DNA of 64,000 nt, taken from positions 783,733 through 847,732 of the forward strand of contig NZ_MPIN01000004.1 of NCBI RefSeq assembly GCF_001887355.1. Reading direction: 5' to 3'. How positions within the stretch are numbered: position 1 is the first letter of the stretch; each line of letters begins with the position of its first letter. This DNA is from Cystobacter ferrugineus (GTDB taxonomy: Bacteria; Myxococcota; Myxococcia; Myxococcales; Myxococcaceae). Under the pieces are notes generated by a model. The model saw only the letters and a program-made list of their open reading frames with translations. It searched no databases and was not told the origin of the DNA. A program made the translations under genes and the position numbers. Shown here piece by piece: positions 46,140-55,029 of the stretch.

Positions 46140-47711
46140 GTGGAGGGCGTGTCGCCGACACCCTCGCCCCTGCTGCAGAACCGGTTGGAAGTCCACGACC
46201 GCAAGCAATTCGAACTGAAGCTCGAGTATCAGCCCTCCGGGGCGGATGACGAGACGCGCTACGTCGTCGAGACGTACCTCTTCCTGCCGTCGAGTCTGAA
46301 CATCGACGCGGAGACGTATCCGCGCGCGAGCTTCTACGGGGACATCCACAACTACGTGCGCTTCAAGACGCCGGTGATGAGCCTCGAGGAGGTGTTGATC
46401 TCGGGCCGCTCGCCACTGATGAGGCTGGAGGCGGCGCTGCGCTCGGGGCTGATGGGGGAGAGGGATCTCGTCTATCAGGCGAAGCTGTTGTCCTGTGTGT
46501 TCCGGGGCGCGCTGCGTCGCTTCGCGCGGGACGTGGAGGAGCACTGCGAGGGCCTGGGCCGTGCGGCGGCCGAGGGGGGATGCGCGCGGCTGGAGTGCGA
46601 CGCGAGGGCGGCGCGTGCGAGCGTGCGGCAGATCCTGGAGCGCTTTCGCGCGTGGGTGCGCGGGGTCAACCCGCATGGGTTGAAGGAGAAGACGCGCGCC
46701 TCGCTGCGCCTGGTGGACGAGTACCTGAGCCTCACGGTGGAGCAGTTCTTCCGCAAGGCCGTGGCGGACATGGCCGAGCAGCCCCGCGCGGGCTTCTCCT
46801 TCGAGCTGCGCAAGGAGCTGATGGACGAGGTGGTGCGCGAGGAGAAGTACCGCCGCGACAACCAGCTGCGCTCGGTCATCAGCCCCACGGGGGACAACGA
46901 GGAGTACCTGCACCGCTTCGGCTTCCTGAAGAAGTTCTGCATGAACATCCTCTTCCTGTCGGCGCGCAGGGATCAGAAGCGCCAGGGGTGGGAGGAGGTG
47001 CTGTTCGCGCTCGCGGCGGGGGTGGCCATGGCGTTCGCCTCGGCGGTGGCCATCTGGGCTCAGGGCCGCTACACGCAGGCGAGCCTCAACTTCTTCCTCA
47101 TCATGATCGTGGGCTACATGATGAAGGATCGCATCAAGGAGGGGATGCGCCGCATCTTCAGCCAGGTGGCGGCGCGGCACCTCTATGATCGCACGGCGCG
47201 CATCGTGGAGCCGGTGACGGGGCGGTGCCTGGGCTCGTGCCAGGAGAAGGTGGACTACTGGCGCCCGGCGCGGGTGCCGGCGGAGGTGGCGGCGCTGCGC
47301 TCGCGCGATGATCTCATCACCGCGTCCCAGGGGGAGCTGTCCGAGACGGTGCTGCGCTACCAGAAGCAGGTGGTGCTGGACGTGGATCTGCTGCCGCGCA
47401 ACGAGCGGGGGGTGGAGGGCATCACCGACATCATCCGCATCAACGTGGGGCGCTTCCTGCACGACATGGACGAGCCGGAGTACGCGCTGGAGTACGTGGA
47501 CCTGGAGGACTTCTCGGTGGGGCGGGTGCGCGGCGCCAAGAGCTACCAGGTGGACCTGGCCTTCCGCTTCATCGTCCAGGAGTCGGGGCAGGAGCGGGTG
47601 TCGCTGCACCTGGTGCGGCTGGTGCTGGACCGCAACGGCATCAAGCGGATGCTGCGCCTGTACCCCGAGCAGCAACCCCCTCGGCCCGAGCCGGTGCGCT
47701 CGGCGGCCTGA
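46140..47711 (+). CDS. Large unknown protein with two central membrane spans
   Basis: 523 residues, not recognised. A cytosolic N-terminal half of about 280 residues is rich in Arg/Glu and predicted helical (VRQILERFRAWVRGVNPHG, KEKTRASLRLVDEYLSL). Two membrane spans lie at about 287-308 (VLFALAAGVAMAFASAVAIW) and 314-332, then a C-terminal half with DRIKEGMRR, QEKVDYWRPARVP and a long beta-rich part. A GTG at 46140 is taken as start; GTG at 46149 or TTG at 46185 are alternatives, the ribosome-binding site being unclear. Even codon use shows a real gene. It stands alone between the MFS gene and a HAD gene. Confidence 0.75.
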   Translation: MEGVSPTPSPLLQNRLEVHDRKQFELKLEYQPSGADDETRYVVETYLFLPSSLNIDAETYPRASFYGDIHNYVRFKTPVMSLEEVLISGRSPLMRLEAALRSGLMGERDLVYQAKLLSCVFRGALRRFARDVEEHCEGLGRAAAEGGCARLECDARAARASVRQILERFRAWVRGVNPHGLKEKTRASLRLVDEYLSLTVEQFFRKAVADMAEQPRAGFSFELRKELMDEVVREEKYRRDNQLRSVISPTGDNEEYLHRFGFLKKFCMNILFLSARRDQKRQGWEEVLFALAAGVAMAFASAVAIWAQGRYTQASLNFFLIMIVGYMMKDRIKEGMRRIFSQVAARHLYDRTARIVEPVTGRCLGSCQEKVDYWRPARVPAEVAALRSRDDLITASQGELSETVLRYQKQVVLDVDLLPRNERGVEGITDIIRINVGRFLHDMDEPEYALEYVDLEDFSVGRVRGAKSYQVDLAFRFIVQESGQERVSLHLVRLVLDRNGIKRMLRLYPEQQPPRPEPVRSAA

Positions 47712-47762
47712 TCGGTTGAATTCCACTCCCCCGGGGGGCCCGGTGCCCTGTAGAAGGGAGGC

Positions 47763-48506
47763 ATGGCATCGGATCTCAAGACCCGGGTGCGCGAGGGCTG
47801 GCAGCAGACCCTGCGCGACATCCTGGAGCGGGCGCGTGCGATGGGCCCCCAGGCGGTGCTCGCCTTCGACCTGGACTCCACCCTCTTCGACAACAAGCCC
47901 CGGCAGGCGCGCATCCTGCGCGAGTACGGGCTGGCGAAATCGCACGAGAAGCTGGGCCAGTGCGTGCCCCAGCATTGGGACAGCGGCTTCGACATGCGCG
48001 GCGCCATGCGCAACTGCGGCCTGTCGGAGCAGGAGGTGGAGGAGCACTACCCCCTGGTGCGGGCCTTCTGGTTGGAGCGCTTCTTCACCAGTGACTACTG
48101 CGTGGACGACGAGGCCATCCAGGGCGCCGCCGCCTTCACCCATGCCGTGGCCGGCACGGGCGCGCACCTCGTCTACGTGACGGGCCGCCACGAGGCCATG
48201 CGCCCGGGCACCGAGGCGTGCATGCGCCAGCGCGGCCTGCCCGTGCCCGGCGAGGGCCACGTCCACCTGCTGATGAAGCCGAACGCGAGCGACAACGATG
48301 ACGCCTTCAAGCGCGAGGCCCATGCCCGGCTGGGGCAGTGGGGCACGCTCATCGCCGCCTTCGACAACGAGCCCACCCACGCCAATGACTACCTGCGCCG
48401 CTTTCCCCAGGCCCAGGTGATTCACCTGGCAACGGATCATTCCGGTAGGCCCGTGACGCTCCTCGAGGAGATTGTTTCCGTGCCGCACTTTTCACACGAG
48501 TCTTGA
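47763..48506 (+). CDS. HAD superfamily hydrolase
   Basis: 247 residues, cytosolic. HAD motif I is AFDLDSTLFDN (Asp nucleophile and acid/base Asp), motif II is VTGRHE near residue 140, motif III is a Lys in LLMKPN, and motif IV is FDNEPTHAND. The insert between motifs I and II is a helical cap (about 45-125). The start has GAAGGGAGGC upstream. Phosphatase on a small metabolite is the family expectation; the substrate is unknown. It sits 51 bp after the unknown membrane gene. Confidence 0.85.
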   Translation: MASDLKTRVREGWQQTLRDILERARAMGPQAVLAFDLDSTLFDNKPRQARILREYGLAKSHEKLGQCVPQHWDSGFDMRGAMRNCGLSEQEVEEHYPLVRAFWLERFFTSDYCVDDEAIQGAAAFTHAVAGTGAHLVYVTGRHEAMRPGTEACMRQRGLPVPGEGHVHLLMKPNASDNDDAFKREAHARLGQWGTLIAAFDNEPTHANDYLRRFPQAQVIHLATDHSGRPVTLLEEIVSVPHFSHES

Positions 48507-48620
48507 CGCGACGCGGCTAGACGAAAGCCCTTCGCAGTCCCCTTGCCGCGCGCTATGCAGGCGCCTCGGTTTTTTCGCCGCTCTGATCGGGGCGGCCTTC
48601 AATCGTACGGAGGAGTGGCG

Positions 48621-49745
48621 GTGGCCATCCCTTACTCGAAGGACCTGCTGTTGACGATGTACCGGAAGATGTACCTCATGCGCCGCTTCGAGGAGCGCAC
48701 CCAGCAGCAGTACGGCCTGGGGAAGATCGCCGGCTTCTGCCACCTGTACATCGGGCAGGAAGCGGTGGCGATCGGGGTCAACGAGGCGATCCGTCCGGAT
48801 GACTACATGCTCTCGGGCTACCGCGATCACGCCCAGCCGCTGGCGCGTGGCTCGCACCCGGGAATGATCATGGCGGAACTCTTCGGCCGCACCGGTGGCT
48901 ACAGCAAGGGCAAGGGCGGCTCGATGCACATCTTCGACATCGAGCACCACTTCTACGGCGGCTACGGCATCGTGGGTGGGCAGATTCCGCTCGCCGCGGG
49001 CATGGCCTTCGCCAGCCGCTACCGCAACGAGGACCGCATCACCGTGTGCTACTTCGGTGACGCCGCGGCCAACCAGGGCGCCTTCCACGAGACGTTCAAC
49101 ATGGCGGTCAAGTGGAAGCTGCCCGTGCTCTACATCTGCGAGAACAACCGCTACGGCATGGGCACGGCCATCAGCCGCGTGTCGGCCGAGCCGGAGATCC
49201 ACAAGCGCGGCGCCGCCTACAACATGCGCCACGAGGCCGTGGACGGCATGGACGCGCTGAAGATGTACGAGGCGGTGAAGGACGCGGCGGCCTACATCCG
49301 CGCGGGCAACGGCCCGGTGCTCATGGAGGCCAACACCTACCGCTTCCGCGGCCACTCGGTGGTGGACCCCGCCACCTACCGCTCCAAGGACGAGGTGGAG
49401 GAGGAGCGCAAGAACGACCCCATCCCGCGCCTCATGCACTACATCCTCAAGCACAAGCTGGCCAAGGAGTCGGAGTTCGAGGCCATCGAGAACGAGGTGA
49501 AGGCGCAGGTGGACGAAGCGGTGAAGTTCGCCGACGAGTCGCCCGAGCCGGCGCTGGACGAGCTGTGGCGCGACACCATCGTGGAGGAGGGCGAGGAGGA
49601 CGTGCGCCCCCGCGAGCGCGTGTTGGGCGTGAAGGTGGACAAGTGGCCCTCGTACCCGTCGGGCAAGGAACTCAAGGTGACTTGGGACCTGGAGCCGCGG
49701 GCGCAGGCGGACAAGGCCGACAAGGCCGCGGGGCTGAAGGGTTAG
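48621..49745 (+). CDS. pdhA: Pyruvate dehydrogenase E1 component, alpha subunit
   Basis: 374 residues. Thiamine-diphosphate enzyme half that decarboxylates pyruvate. Family blocks: RRFEERTQQQYGLGKIAGFCHLYIGQEA, SKGKGGSMHIFD, GIVGGQIPLAAGMAFA, the TPP-binding GDAAANQGAFHETFNM to CENNRYGMGTAISR, and the regulatory-loop RFRGHSVVDPATYR. GTG at 48621 was chosen because GGAGG lies 7 nt upstream (GTG at 48615 would be too close). An Ala/Asp/Lys tail ends the protein. First gene of the pdhA-pdhB-pdhC unit. Confidence 0.97.
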   Translation: MAIPYSKDLLLTMYRKMYLMRRFEERTQQQYGLGKIAGFCHLYIGQEAVAIGVNEAIRPDDYMLSGYRDHAQPLARGSHPGMIMAELFGRTGGYSKGKGGSMHIFDIEHHFYGGYGIVGGQIPLAAGMAFASRYRNEDRITVCYFGDAAANQGAFHETFNMAVKWKLPVLYICENNRYGMGTAISRVSAEPEIHKRGAAYNMRHEAVDGMDALKMYEAVKDAAAYIRAGNGPVLMEANTYRFRGHSVVDPATYRSKDEVEEERKNDPIPRLMHYILKHKLAKESEFEAIENEVKAQVDEAVKFADESPEPALDELWRDTIVEEGEEDVRPRERVLGVKVDKWPSYPSGKELKVTWDLEPRAQADKADKAAGLKG

Positions 49746-49789
49746 TACTCCATTCCACTGACTGACGATTTTCGCATTCGGAGCCAAAG

Positions 49790-50776
49790 ATGGCCGAGTT
49801 GATGTATCGCGAGGCGCTGAACCAGGCACTCGCCGAGGAGATGGAGCGCGACGCCCAGGTCTTCCTGATTGGTGAGGAAGTGGGCCGCTATCAGGGCGCC
49901 TTCAAGGTGTCGCAGGGTCTGTTGGACAAGTTCGGGAGCGCGCGCATCATCGACGCGCCCATCTCCGAGCTGGGCTTCACGGGCCTGGGAGTCGGCGCGG
50001 CCATGGTGGGCCTGCGTCCGGTGGTGGAGATGATGACGTGGAACTTCGCCATCCTGGCGATGGACCAGATCGTCAACAACGCCGCGAAGCTGCGCCACAT
50101 GTCGGGCGGCCAGCTGCGCTGCCCCATCGTGTTCCGCGGCCCCGGCGGCGCGGGTGGCCGTCTGTCCAGCCAGCACAGCCAGGCGCTCGAGTCCACCTAC
50201 GCCCACTTCCCGGGCCTCAAGGTGATCGCTCCCGCCACCCCGGCGGACGCCAAGGGCATGCTCAAGGCGGCCATCCGGGATGACAACCCCGTGGTCATGT
50301 TCGAGGGCGAGCGCCTCTACGCGCTCAAGGGCGAGGTGCCCGAGGGCGAGCACATCGTCCCGCTCGGCAAGGCGGACGTGAAGCGCGAGGGCAAGGACGT
50401 GACCATCATCACCTGGTCGCGCATGTACTACTTCTGCGAGGAGGCCGCGAAGCAGCTCGAGGCCGAGGGCATCTCCGCGGAGATCCTCGATCTGCGCACG
50501 CTGCGTCCCCTGGACGAGGAGGCCATCCTCGCCTCCGTGCGCAAGACGAACCGCGCCGTCATCGTGGAGGAGGGCTGGCCGCTGGCCGGCGTGGGCGCGC
50601 AGGTGGTGGACATCATCCAGTCCAAGGCGTTCGACGAGCTGGATGCGCCCGTGGTGCGCGTGACCGGCCTCGATGTGAACATGTCCTATGCGGCGAACCT
50701 CGAGAACGCGATCCAGCCGGACGCGCCGAAGATCATCGCCGCCGTGAAGAAGGTCCTCTACCGCGAGGGAGCCTGA
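49790..50776 (+). CDS. pdhB: Pyruvate dehydrogenase E1 component, beta subunit
   Basis: 328 residues. Forms the alpha2beta2 E1 with PdhA. Blocks seen are YREALNQALAEEMERD, FLIGEEVGRYQGAFKVSQGL, APISELGFTGLGVGAAMVGLRP, the GRLSSQHSQALESTYAHFPG substrate loop and a transketolase C-terminal domain from about residue 200 (EEAAKQLEAEGISAEILDLR). GGAG precedes the ATG, 44 bp after pdhA. The lipoyl-enzyme gene follows after 5 bp. Normal length. Confidence 0.97.
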   Translation: MAELMYREALNQALAEEMERDAQVFLIGEEVGRYQGAFKVSQGLLDKFGSARIIDAPISELGFTGLGVGAAMVGLRPVVEMMTWNFAILAMDQIVNNAAKLRHMSGGQLRCPIVFRGPGGAGGRLSSQHSQALESTYAHFPGLKVIAPATPADAKGMLKAAIRDDNPVVMFEGERLYALKGEVPEGEHIVPLGKADVKREGKDVTIITWSRMYYFCEEAAKQLEAEGISAEILDLRTLRPLDEEAILASVRKTNRAVIVEEGWPLAGVGAQVVDIIQSKAFDELDAPVVRVTGLDVNMSYAANLENAIQPDAPKIIAAVKKVLYREGA

Positions 50777-50781
50777 GACGT

Positions 50782-52383
50782 ATGGCCACGCCCATCCAGA
50801 TGCCTTCCCTCTCTCCGACGATGAAGGAGGGAAAGATCGTCAAGTGGCTCAAGAAGGAGGGCGACAAGGTCTCCTCTGGCGAAGCCATCGCCGAGTGCGA
50901 GACCGACAAGTCGAACCTCGAGATTGAGGCCTACGATGATGGTTACCTGCTGAAGATCCTCGTGCCCGAGGGGGAGATGGCCACCGTGGGTGCGCCCATC
51001 GCCATGCTCGGCGCCAAGGGGGAGAAGGCCGACGCGGGTGGGGGCGCCAAGCCCGCCGCTCCCGCCGCCGCGCCCAAGGCGGAGGCTCCCAAGCCCGCCG
51101 CCCAGCCCGAGGCGAAGAAGCCCGAGGCCGCCCCGGCCGCCGACTCCGGTGGTGACGGCATCGCCATCGCCATGCCCTCGATGTCCCCGACGATGACCGA
51201 GGGGAAGATCGTCAAGTGGCTCAAGAAGGAGGGGGACAAGATCTCCTCCGGCCAGGCGATCGCCGAGGTGGAGACGGACAAGTCCAACCTCGAGGTCGAG
51301 GCGTACGACGACGGCGTGCTCGCGCGCATCGTGGTGCGCGAGGGCGAGATGGCCAAGGTGGGCGCGCCCATCGCGTACCTGGCCGGCAAGGGTGGGGCGA
51401 AGCCGGCCCCGGCGCCCGCTCCGGCCGCGACGCCGGCGGCTCCCGCCGCCAAGGCTCCTGCCGCCGCGGCTGCTCCGGCACCCAAGGCGACTCCTCCCGC
51501 CGCCGCTTCCGGAGGCCGGCTGCGCGCCAGTCCGCTGGCGAAGAAGATGGCTCAGGAGAAGGGCCTGGATCTGTCGCAGATCAAGGGCTCGGGCCCGGCG
51601 GGCCGCATCGTGAAGCGGGACATCGAGGAGGCGTCCACCCAGGCCGCCGCTCCCGCCGCGCGCAAGGCGCCCGCTGCTGCTGCCGCACAGGCCGCGGGTC
51701 CCCGTCCCGAGCCGAAGTCGGTGCCCGTCTCCACCATGCGCAAGGTCATCAGCCAGCGCATGGCCGAGGTGAAGCCCGGGGTGCCCCACTTCTACCTGTC
51801 GGTGGACGTGGAGATGGACGCCGCGCTGAAGATCCGCGAGGAGGCCAAGGCCCTGGAGTCCAAGGTCTCGGTCAACGACATCATCGTGAAGGCGTCGGCG
51901 ATGGCGCTGCGCCGCTACCCGAAGATGAACGTGTCGCTGCAGGGCGACGCCATCCTGCACTTCGAGTCGGTGGATGTCGGCATCGCGGTGGCCATCGAGG
52001 AGGGCCTCATCACCCCGATCATCCGCGACGCGGACAAGAAGGGGCTGTCGGCCATCTCCGCCGAGGCGCGTGACCTGGCCGAGCGGGCCCGCAAGCGCGC
52101 CCTCAAGCCTGCGGAGTACACGGGTGGCTCGCTCACGGTGAGCAACCTGGGCATGTACGGCATCGACTCGTTCATCGCCGTCATCAACCCGCCCCAGGCG
52201 GCGATCCTGGCGGTGGGCTCCGTGTCGGACAAGGTCGTCGTGCGCGACGGGCAGATGGTGATCCGCAAGGTGATGACGGTGACGCTCTCGGGCGACCACC
52301 GCGTCATCGACGGGGCCATCGGCGCCGAGTACCTGCGGGAACTCAAGGCGCTGCTCGAGCACCCGATGCGGCTGCTGTTCTAG
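50782..52383 (+). CDS. pdhC: Dihydrolipoamide acetyltransferase (E2) with two lipoyl domains
   Basis: 533 residues. Lipoyl domain 1 is residues 1-80 (lipoyl-Lys K43 in ETDKSNLE), lipoyl domain 2 about 130-205 (K167 in ETDKSNLE). Ala/Pro-rich swinging linkers lie between. The peripheral subunit-binding domain is about 247-287 (RASPLAKKMAQEKGLDLS). The catalytic acetyltransferase domain runs from about 310 to the end with GDHRVIDG (H506, D510). Acetyl group is passed to CoA. E3 (lpd) is not in the window. The two lipoyl modules are nearly identical at DNA level, suggesting duplication or gene conversion. Confidence 0.97.
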   Translation: MATPIQMPSLSPTMKEGKIVKWLKKEGDKVSSGEAIAECETDKSNLEIEAYDDGYLLKILVPEGEMATVGAPIAMLGAKGEKADAGGGAKPAAPAAAPKAEAPKPAAQPEAKKPEAAPAADSGGDGIAIAMPSMSPTMTEGKIVKWLKKEGDKISSGQAIAEVETDKSNLEVEAYDDGVLARIVVREGEMAKVGAPIAYLAGKGGAKPAPAPAPAATPAAPAAKAPAAAAAPAPKATPPAAASGGRLRASPLAKKMAQEKGLDLSQIKGSGPAGRIVKRDIEEASTQAAAPAARKAPAAAAAQAAGPRPEPKSVPVSTMRKVISQRMAEVKPGVPHFYLSVDVEMDAALKIREEAKALESKVSVNDIIVKASAMALRRYPKMNVSLQGDAILHFESVDVGIAVAIEEGLITPIIRDADKKGLSAISAEARDLAERARKRALKPAEYTGGSLTVSNLGMYGIDSFIAVINPPQAAILAVGSVSDKVVVRDGQMVIRKVMTVTLSGDHRVIDGAIGAEYLRELKALLEHPMRLLF

Positions 52384-52396
52384 TCCGCGCCGTCCT

Positions 52397-52424
52397 GGCG
52401 GGCCGCCTTCGTGGGCGGCCCGCC
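52397..52424. terminator. Terminator of the pdhABC operon
   Basis: Perfect 11-bp stem (GGCGGGCCGCC, 52397-52407, with its complement at 52414-52424) and 6-nt loop TTCGTG, 13 bp after the pdhC stop. No T-run. It ends just before the convergent small gene and may serve both. Confidence 0.8.
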
Positions 52425-52439
52425 CGGCACGAGGGGCTG

Positions 52440-52652
52440 CTACTCCCGGGTGGAGGCGACCGATTCATCCATTTCCTGCTCCAGTTGACGCTGGGCGTCG
52501 GTGACGTCGGCCTGCTCCGCCCGCTTCGTCCCCGTGGGCAGCTCTTCTTCCCGCTCCTCGGAGCGACCCTGGATGCCGGGCCAGGGCTCGGGGCGCGTGG
52601 CCTGCACGTGCTCGATCTTCTCCGTGTACCCCGTGCTCTTCTTCTTCGTCAT
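52440..52652 (-). CDS. Small charged hypothetical protein
   Basis: 70 residues, highly charged (Glu, Arg, Lys, Gln) with no hydrophobic core: KKKSTGYTEKIEHVQATRP then EEREEELPTGTKRAEQADVT. Probably disordered or a helix only on binding. Not recognised. Preceded on its strand by AGGAGG-like ACCAGGAGGACGAG, which supports translation. Convergent with pdhC across the terminator. Function unknown. Confidence 0.6.
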   Translation of the reverse strand: MTKKKSTGYTEKIEHVQATRPEPWPGIQGRSEEREEELPTGTKRAEQADVTDAQRQLEQEMDESVASTRE

Positions 52653-52774
52653 CTCGTCCTCCTGGTGTGTGGTCGGAGTGTCCTCATAGGGTGGGGACGG
52701 GAGCCGAGAGGACCAATGGGCTGGTGGATGCCCGACTGCTGCTCCCCTGGCTGCTGGGGAGGCACACAGGATGG

Positions 52775-53059
52775 ATGAAAATGAAACAAATCCATGGGGA
52801 TCCCGGGATGGATGACCTGGCCGGAGTGCTGCTGGCCCTTTCCCAGGCCCTGCGGGGCGCCGTCTTCCCCCTGTCCCGGTCGCAACTGGTGTGGCTGGCC
52901 CGGGAGAACGATGCCGCGGCGTCCCTGCTGACGCGCTTGAACGGCCTGCCGGAGGAGGTGTTCGCGTCCCTCGCCGAGGTGGAGCGCGCCCTGGGCGTGC
53001 AGGCAGGTGAAGGCACGCCCGCCCCCGTGCCCTCGCCGCTTTGTCCGAATCCGCGCTGA
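52775..53059 (+). CDS. DUF2795-like small protein
   Basis: About 94 residues. The segment LRGAVFPLSRSQLVWLARENDAAASLLTRLNGLPEEVFASLAEVERAL fits the DUF2795 pattern (Pro-hydrophobic, then helix, then Leu-Pro-x-x-x-Phe, then a second helix), a small helical fold of unknown function found in actinobacteria and myxobacteria. The start is uncertain: ATG at 52775, 52781 or 52808 are possible; 52775 has GGGGAGG at 52756-52762, a little far. Ends in a Pro-rich tail. Confidence 0.55.
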   Translation: MKMKQIHGDPGMDDLAGVLLALSQALRGAVFPLSRSQLVWLARENDAAASLLTRLNGLPEEVFASLAEVERALGVQAGEGTPAPVPSPLCPNPR

Positions 53060-53237
53060 ACCGTTACATGTCGCGGGGTCTCCGACGTTTGTCGAATGGA
53101 CTTGCCGGAGCGTGAGGCCGAGGGAGCGTGAAACACGGCCCATCGGGTTTTGTGCGTGACGTGGTATCTCTTGGGGGTGGGCGCAGTGGTGGGATGGGTG
53201 GGAGTGTGCTGGTCGACCTGGCCCGGAGAGGAACTCC

Positions 53238-54395
53238 ATGAATCCGTCTGACCTCCCCGCCGTCCTCTACGTCGACGACGACGCGCTCAACCTGCGGGTG
53301 TTCGAGGCGAACTTCGGCCAGAAGTTCCGCATCTTCCGTTGCTCGACTCCCGCCGAGGCGCTGACGCTGCTCGAGCAGAAGCGCAACGAGATTGGCGTCA
53401 TCCTGTCGGATCAACGCATGCCGGGAATGACGGGCGTGGAGCTGCTGGAGCGCGCGCGCTCGTTGGCGCCGGACGCCAAGCGCATGCTCGTCACGGCCTA
53501 CTCGGACATGCAGGCGGTGATCGACGCGGTGAACCGCGGTCAGGTGAGCCGCTACTTCGTCAAGCCGTGGGATCGCGCCGAGGTGCTGGCCGCGCTCGAG
53601 GATGGGCTGAAGATCGCCCGGCTGGAGCTGCGCGTGCGCGAGGTGGAAGGGCGCATGATGAAGGCCGAGCGTCTGGCCACGCTGGGCCAGGTGACGGCGG
53701 GCATCGCGCACGAGCTGATGGGCCCGGTGGGCTACCTGTCGCAGAACGTGGCGTCGCTGCGCAGGGATTTGGAGTGCGTGGTGCAGTACGCCTCCAAGCA
53801 CCTGGCGGCGGATCCCGCGCCGGACGTGGCCAGTGTGTTGGAGGACTTGCCCTCGCTGTTGCAGGACCTGGCCTCGGGCGCGGATCACCTGCGTGGGGTG
53901 GCGCTGGGCTTGAGGGCGCAGGCGCGCGGCGAGGACATGGAGGCCTCGGCGGAGGTGGCCGAGGTGGTGTCCTTCGCGGTGAAGCTGGCGCGCGCCGAGG
54001 TGCGCGATCGCGCCCGCATCACCACCATGGGCGAGCCGGTGAAGGTGACGTTCGGGCCGGTGAAGCTGTGCCAGGTGTTGCTCAACCTCATCGTCAACGC
54101 CGCGCAGGCCATGGAGGGCACGGGCCGGCCGGGTCGCATCGAGGTGCGCTGGGCGACGCGCGACCAGGACGTGCTGCTCACCGTGGCCGACAACGGGTGC
54201 GGCATCCCCCAGGAGCTTCAGGAGAAGGTCTTCCAGCCCTTGTTCACCACCAAGCCGGTGGGCATCGGCACGGGCCTTGGCCTGTCCATCTGCAAGGAAC
54301 TGGTGGCGCAGTCCGGAGGCGCGGTGCGGTTGTCCTCGAAGCAGGGGTCGGGCACGGAAGTCGAGCTCACCCTCCGGCGAGTCCCGCTCCCCTGA
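53238..54395 (+). CDS. Receiver-histidine kinase hybrid, soluble
   Basis: 385 residues, no membrane segment. REC domain first (about 8-122): acid pair D13-D15, phospho-acceptor D58 in LSDQRMPGM, K109 in FVKPW. A helical/HisKA region follows with H158 in GIAHELMGPVGYLSQN, where the more common form is HEINNPL. The HATPase domain has the N box LIVNAAQAM, DNGCGIPQE and GTGLGLS. Receiver-then-kinase order with no sensor is that of the myxobacterial AsgA type; orthology is not claimed. GAGGAAC precedes the ATG. Its 3' end overlaps the convergent membrane gene by 29 nt. A separate regulator gene lies 0.6 kb on. Confidence 0.93.
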   Translation: MNPSDLPAVLYVDDDALNLRVFEANFGQKFRIFRCSTPAEALTLLEQKRNEIGVILSDQRMPGMTGVELLERARSLAPDAKRMLVTAYSDMQAVIDAVNRGQVSRYFVKPWDRAEVLAALEDGLKIARLELRVREVEGRMMKAERLATLGQVTAGIAHELMGPVGYLSQNVASLRRDLECVVQYASKHLAADPAPDVASVLEDLPSLLQDLASGADHLRGVALGLRAQARGEDMEASAEVAEVVSFAVKLARAEVRDRARITTMGEPVKVTFGPVKLCQVLLNLIVNAAQAMEGTGRPGRIEVRWATRDQDVLLTVADNGCGIPQELQEKVFQPLFTTKPVGIGTGLGLSICKELVAQSGGAVRLSSKQGSGTEVELTLRRVPLP

Positions 54396-54963
54396 GCCCG
54401 AAGGCGTTGTGCAGCATCCGCCAGACGCGCAGGAGCGCTTCCTGCTCGCTCTTGCGGATGTGCTCCACCAGCACCTCGCGCCGTGGCGGCGCCTGCTCCT
54501 CGTCCCCGGCGCGCCACACCACGAGCAGCGCGTAGCTTCCATCCGGGCGCTCCACCGTTTCCACCGCCGTCACCTCGTCGAACGGCACCCACTCGGCGCG
54601 CGTGGCCCCTGGCGCCCACCGCAGCCGCTCCAGCCGCAGCCGCTCGGAGCGGAAGTGCAGCACGAAGCGGCGTCGGCCGAGCTGCCCCTCCAGCCATAAC
54701 GCGAGCCCCACCAGGGCGGCCGCCAGGAGGCCCGGCACCCAGAACAGGAGCAGGCCCTGGTGTGCCCCGTCCACCCACGCGCCCACCAGCGCGAGCAGCG
54801 TCAGCGGCACGGCGAGGCCCAAGCAGACGGTGGGGAGCAGGCGCTTCCAGAACGCGGGGGCGCGGGATTCGCCGAGCAGGCGGCCGGGTTCGTAGCGCAG
54901 CCGGACGTCGCCCAGTTGACGCGGAGCGGGGTTGTCCTCCAAGGCATTCGTGAAGCTCGCCAC
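54367..54963 (-). CDS. Two-span membrane protein, unknown function
   Basis: 198 residues. After a soluble start (about 40 residues) two hydrophobic spans occur at about 47-63 (VCLGLAVPLTLLALVGAW) and 73-90 (LLLFWVPGLLAAALVGLA), followed by a cytosolic beta-rich domain (RFVLHFRSERLRLERLRWAPG, EWVPFDEVTAVETVE) that recalls the PH-like/bPH2 domains of small membrane proteins. Ends by overlapping the kinase gene antisense (29 nt). Divergent from the following response regulator gene by 66 bp. Not further recognised. Confidence 0.7.
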   Translation of the reverse strand: MASFTNALEDNPAPRQLGDVRLRYEPGRLLGESRAPAFWKRLLPTVCLGLAVPLTLLALVGAWVDGAHQGLLLFWVPGLLAAALVGLALWLEGQLGRRRFVLHFRSERLRLERLRWAPGATRAEWVPFDEVTAVETVERPDGSYALLVVWRAGDEEQAPPRREVLVEHIRKSEQEALLRVWRMLHNAFGLRGAGLAGG

Positions 54964-55029
54964 GGCACCAACATAACCCCCTGGTGGCCACGCTCGAAGT
55001 CTGTCGCGAGCTGTGCGATTCTCGAAAGC

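Noticed and set aside
45873-48488. Long minus-strand frame over the unknown and HAD genes
   Set aside because: Same antisense effect; His/Arg/Leu-rich product and no ribosome-binding site.
53238-54395. Naming the receiver-kinase as AsgA
   Set aside because: The domain order matches AsgA, but that is shared by many myxobacterial proteins; only a synteny or tree test could show orthology.
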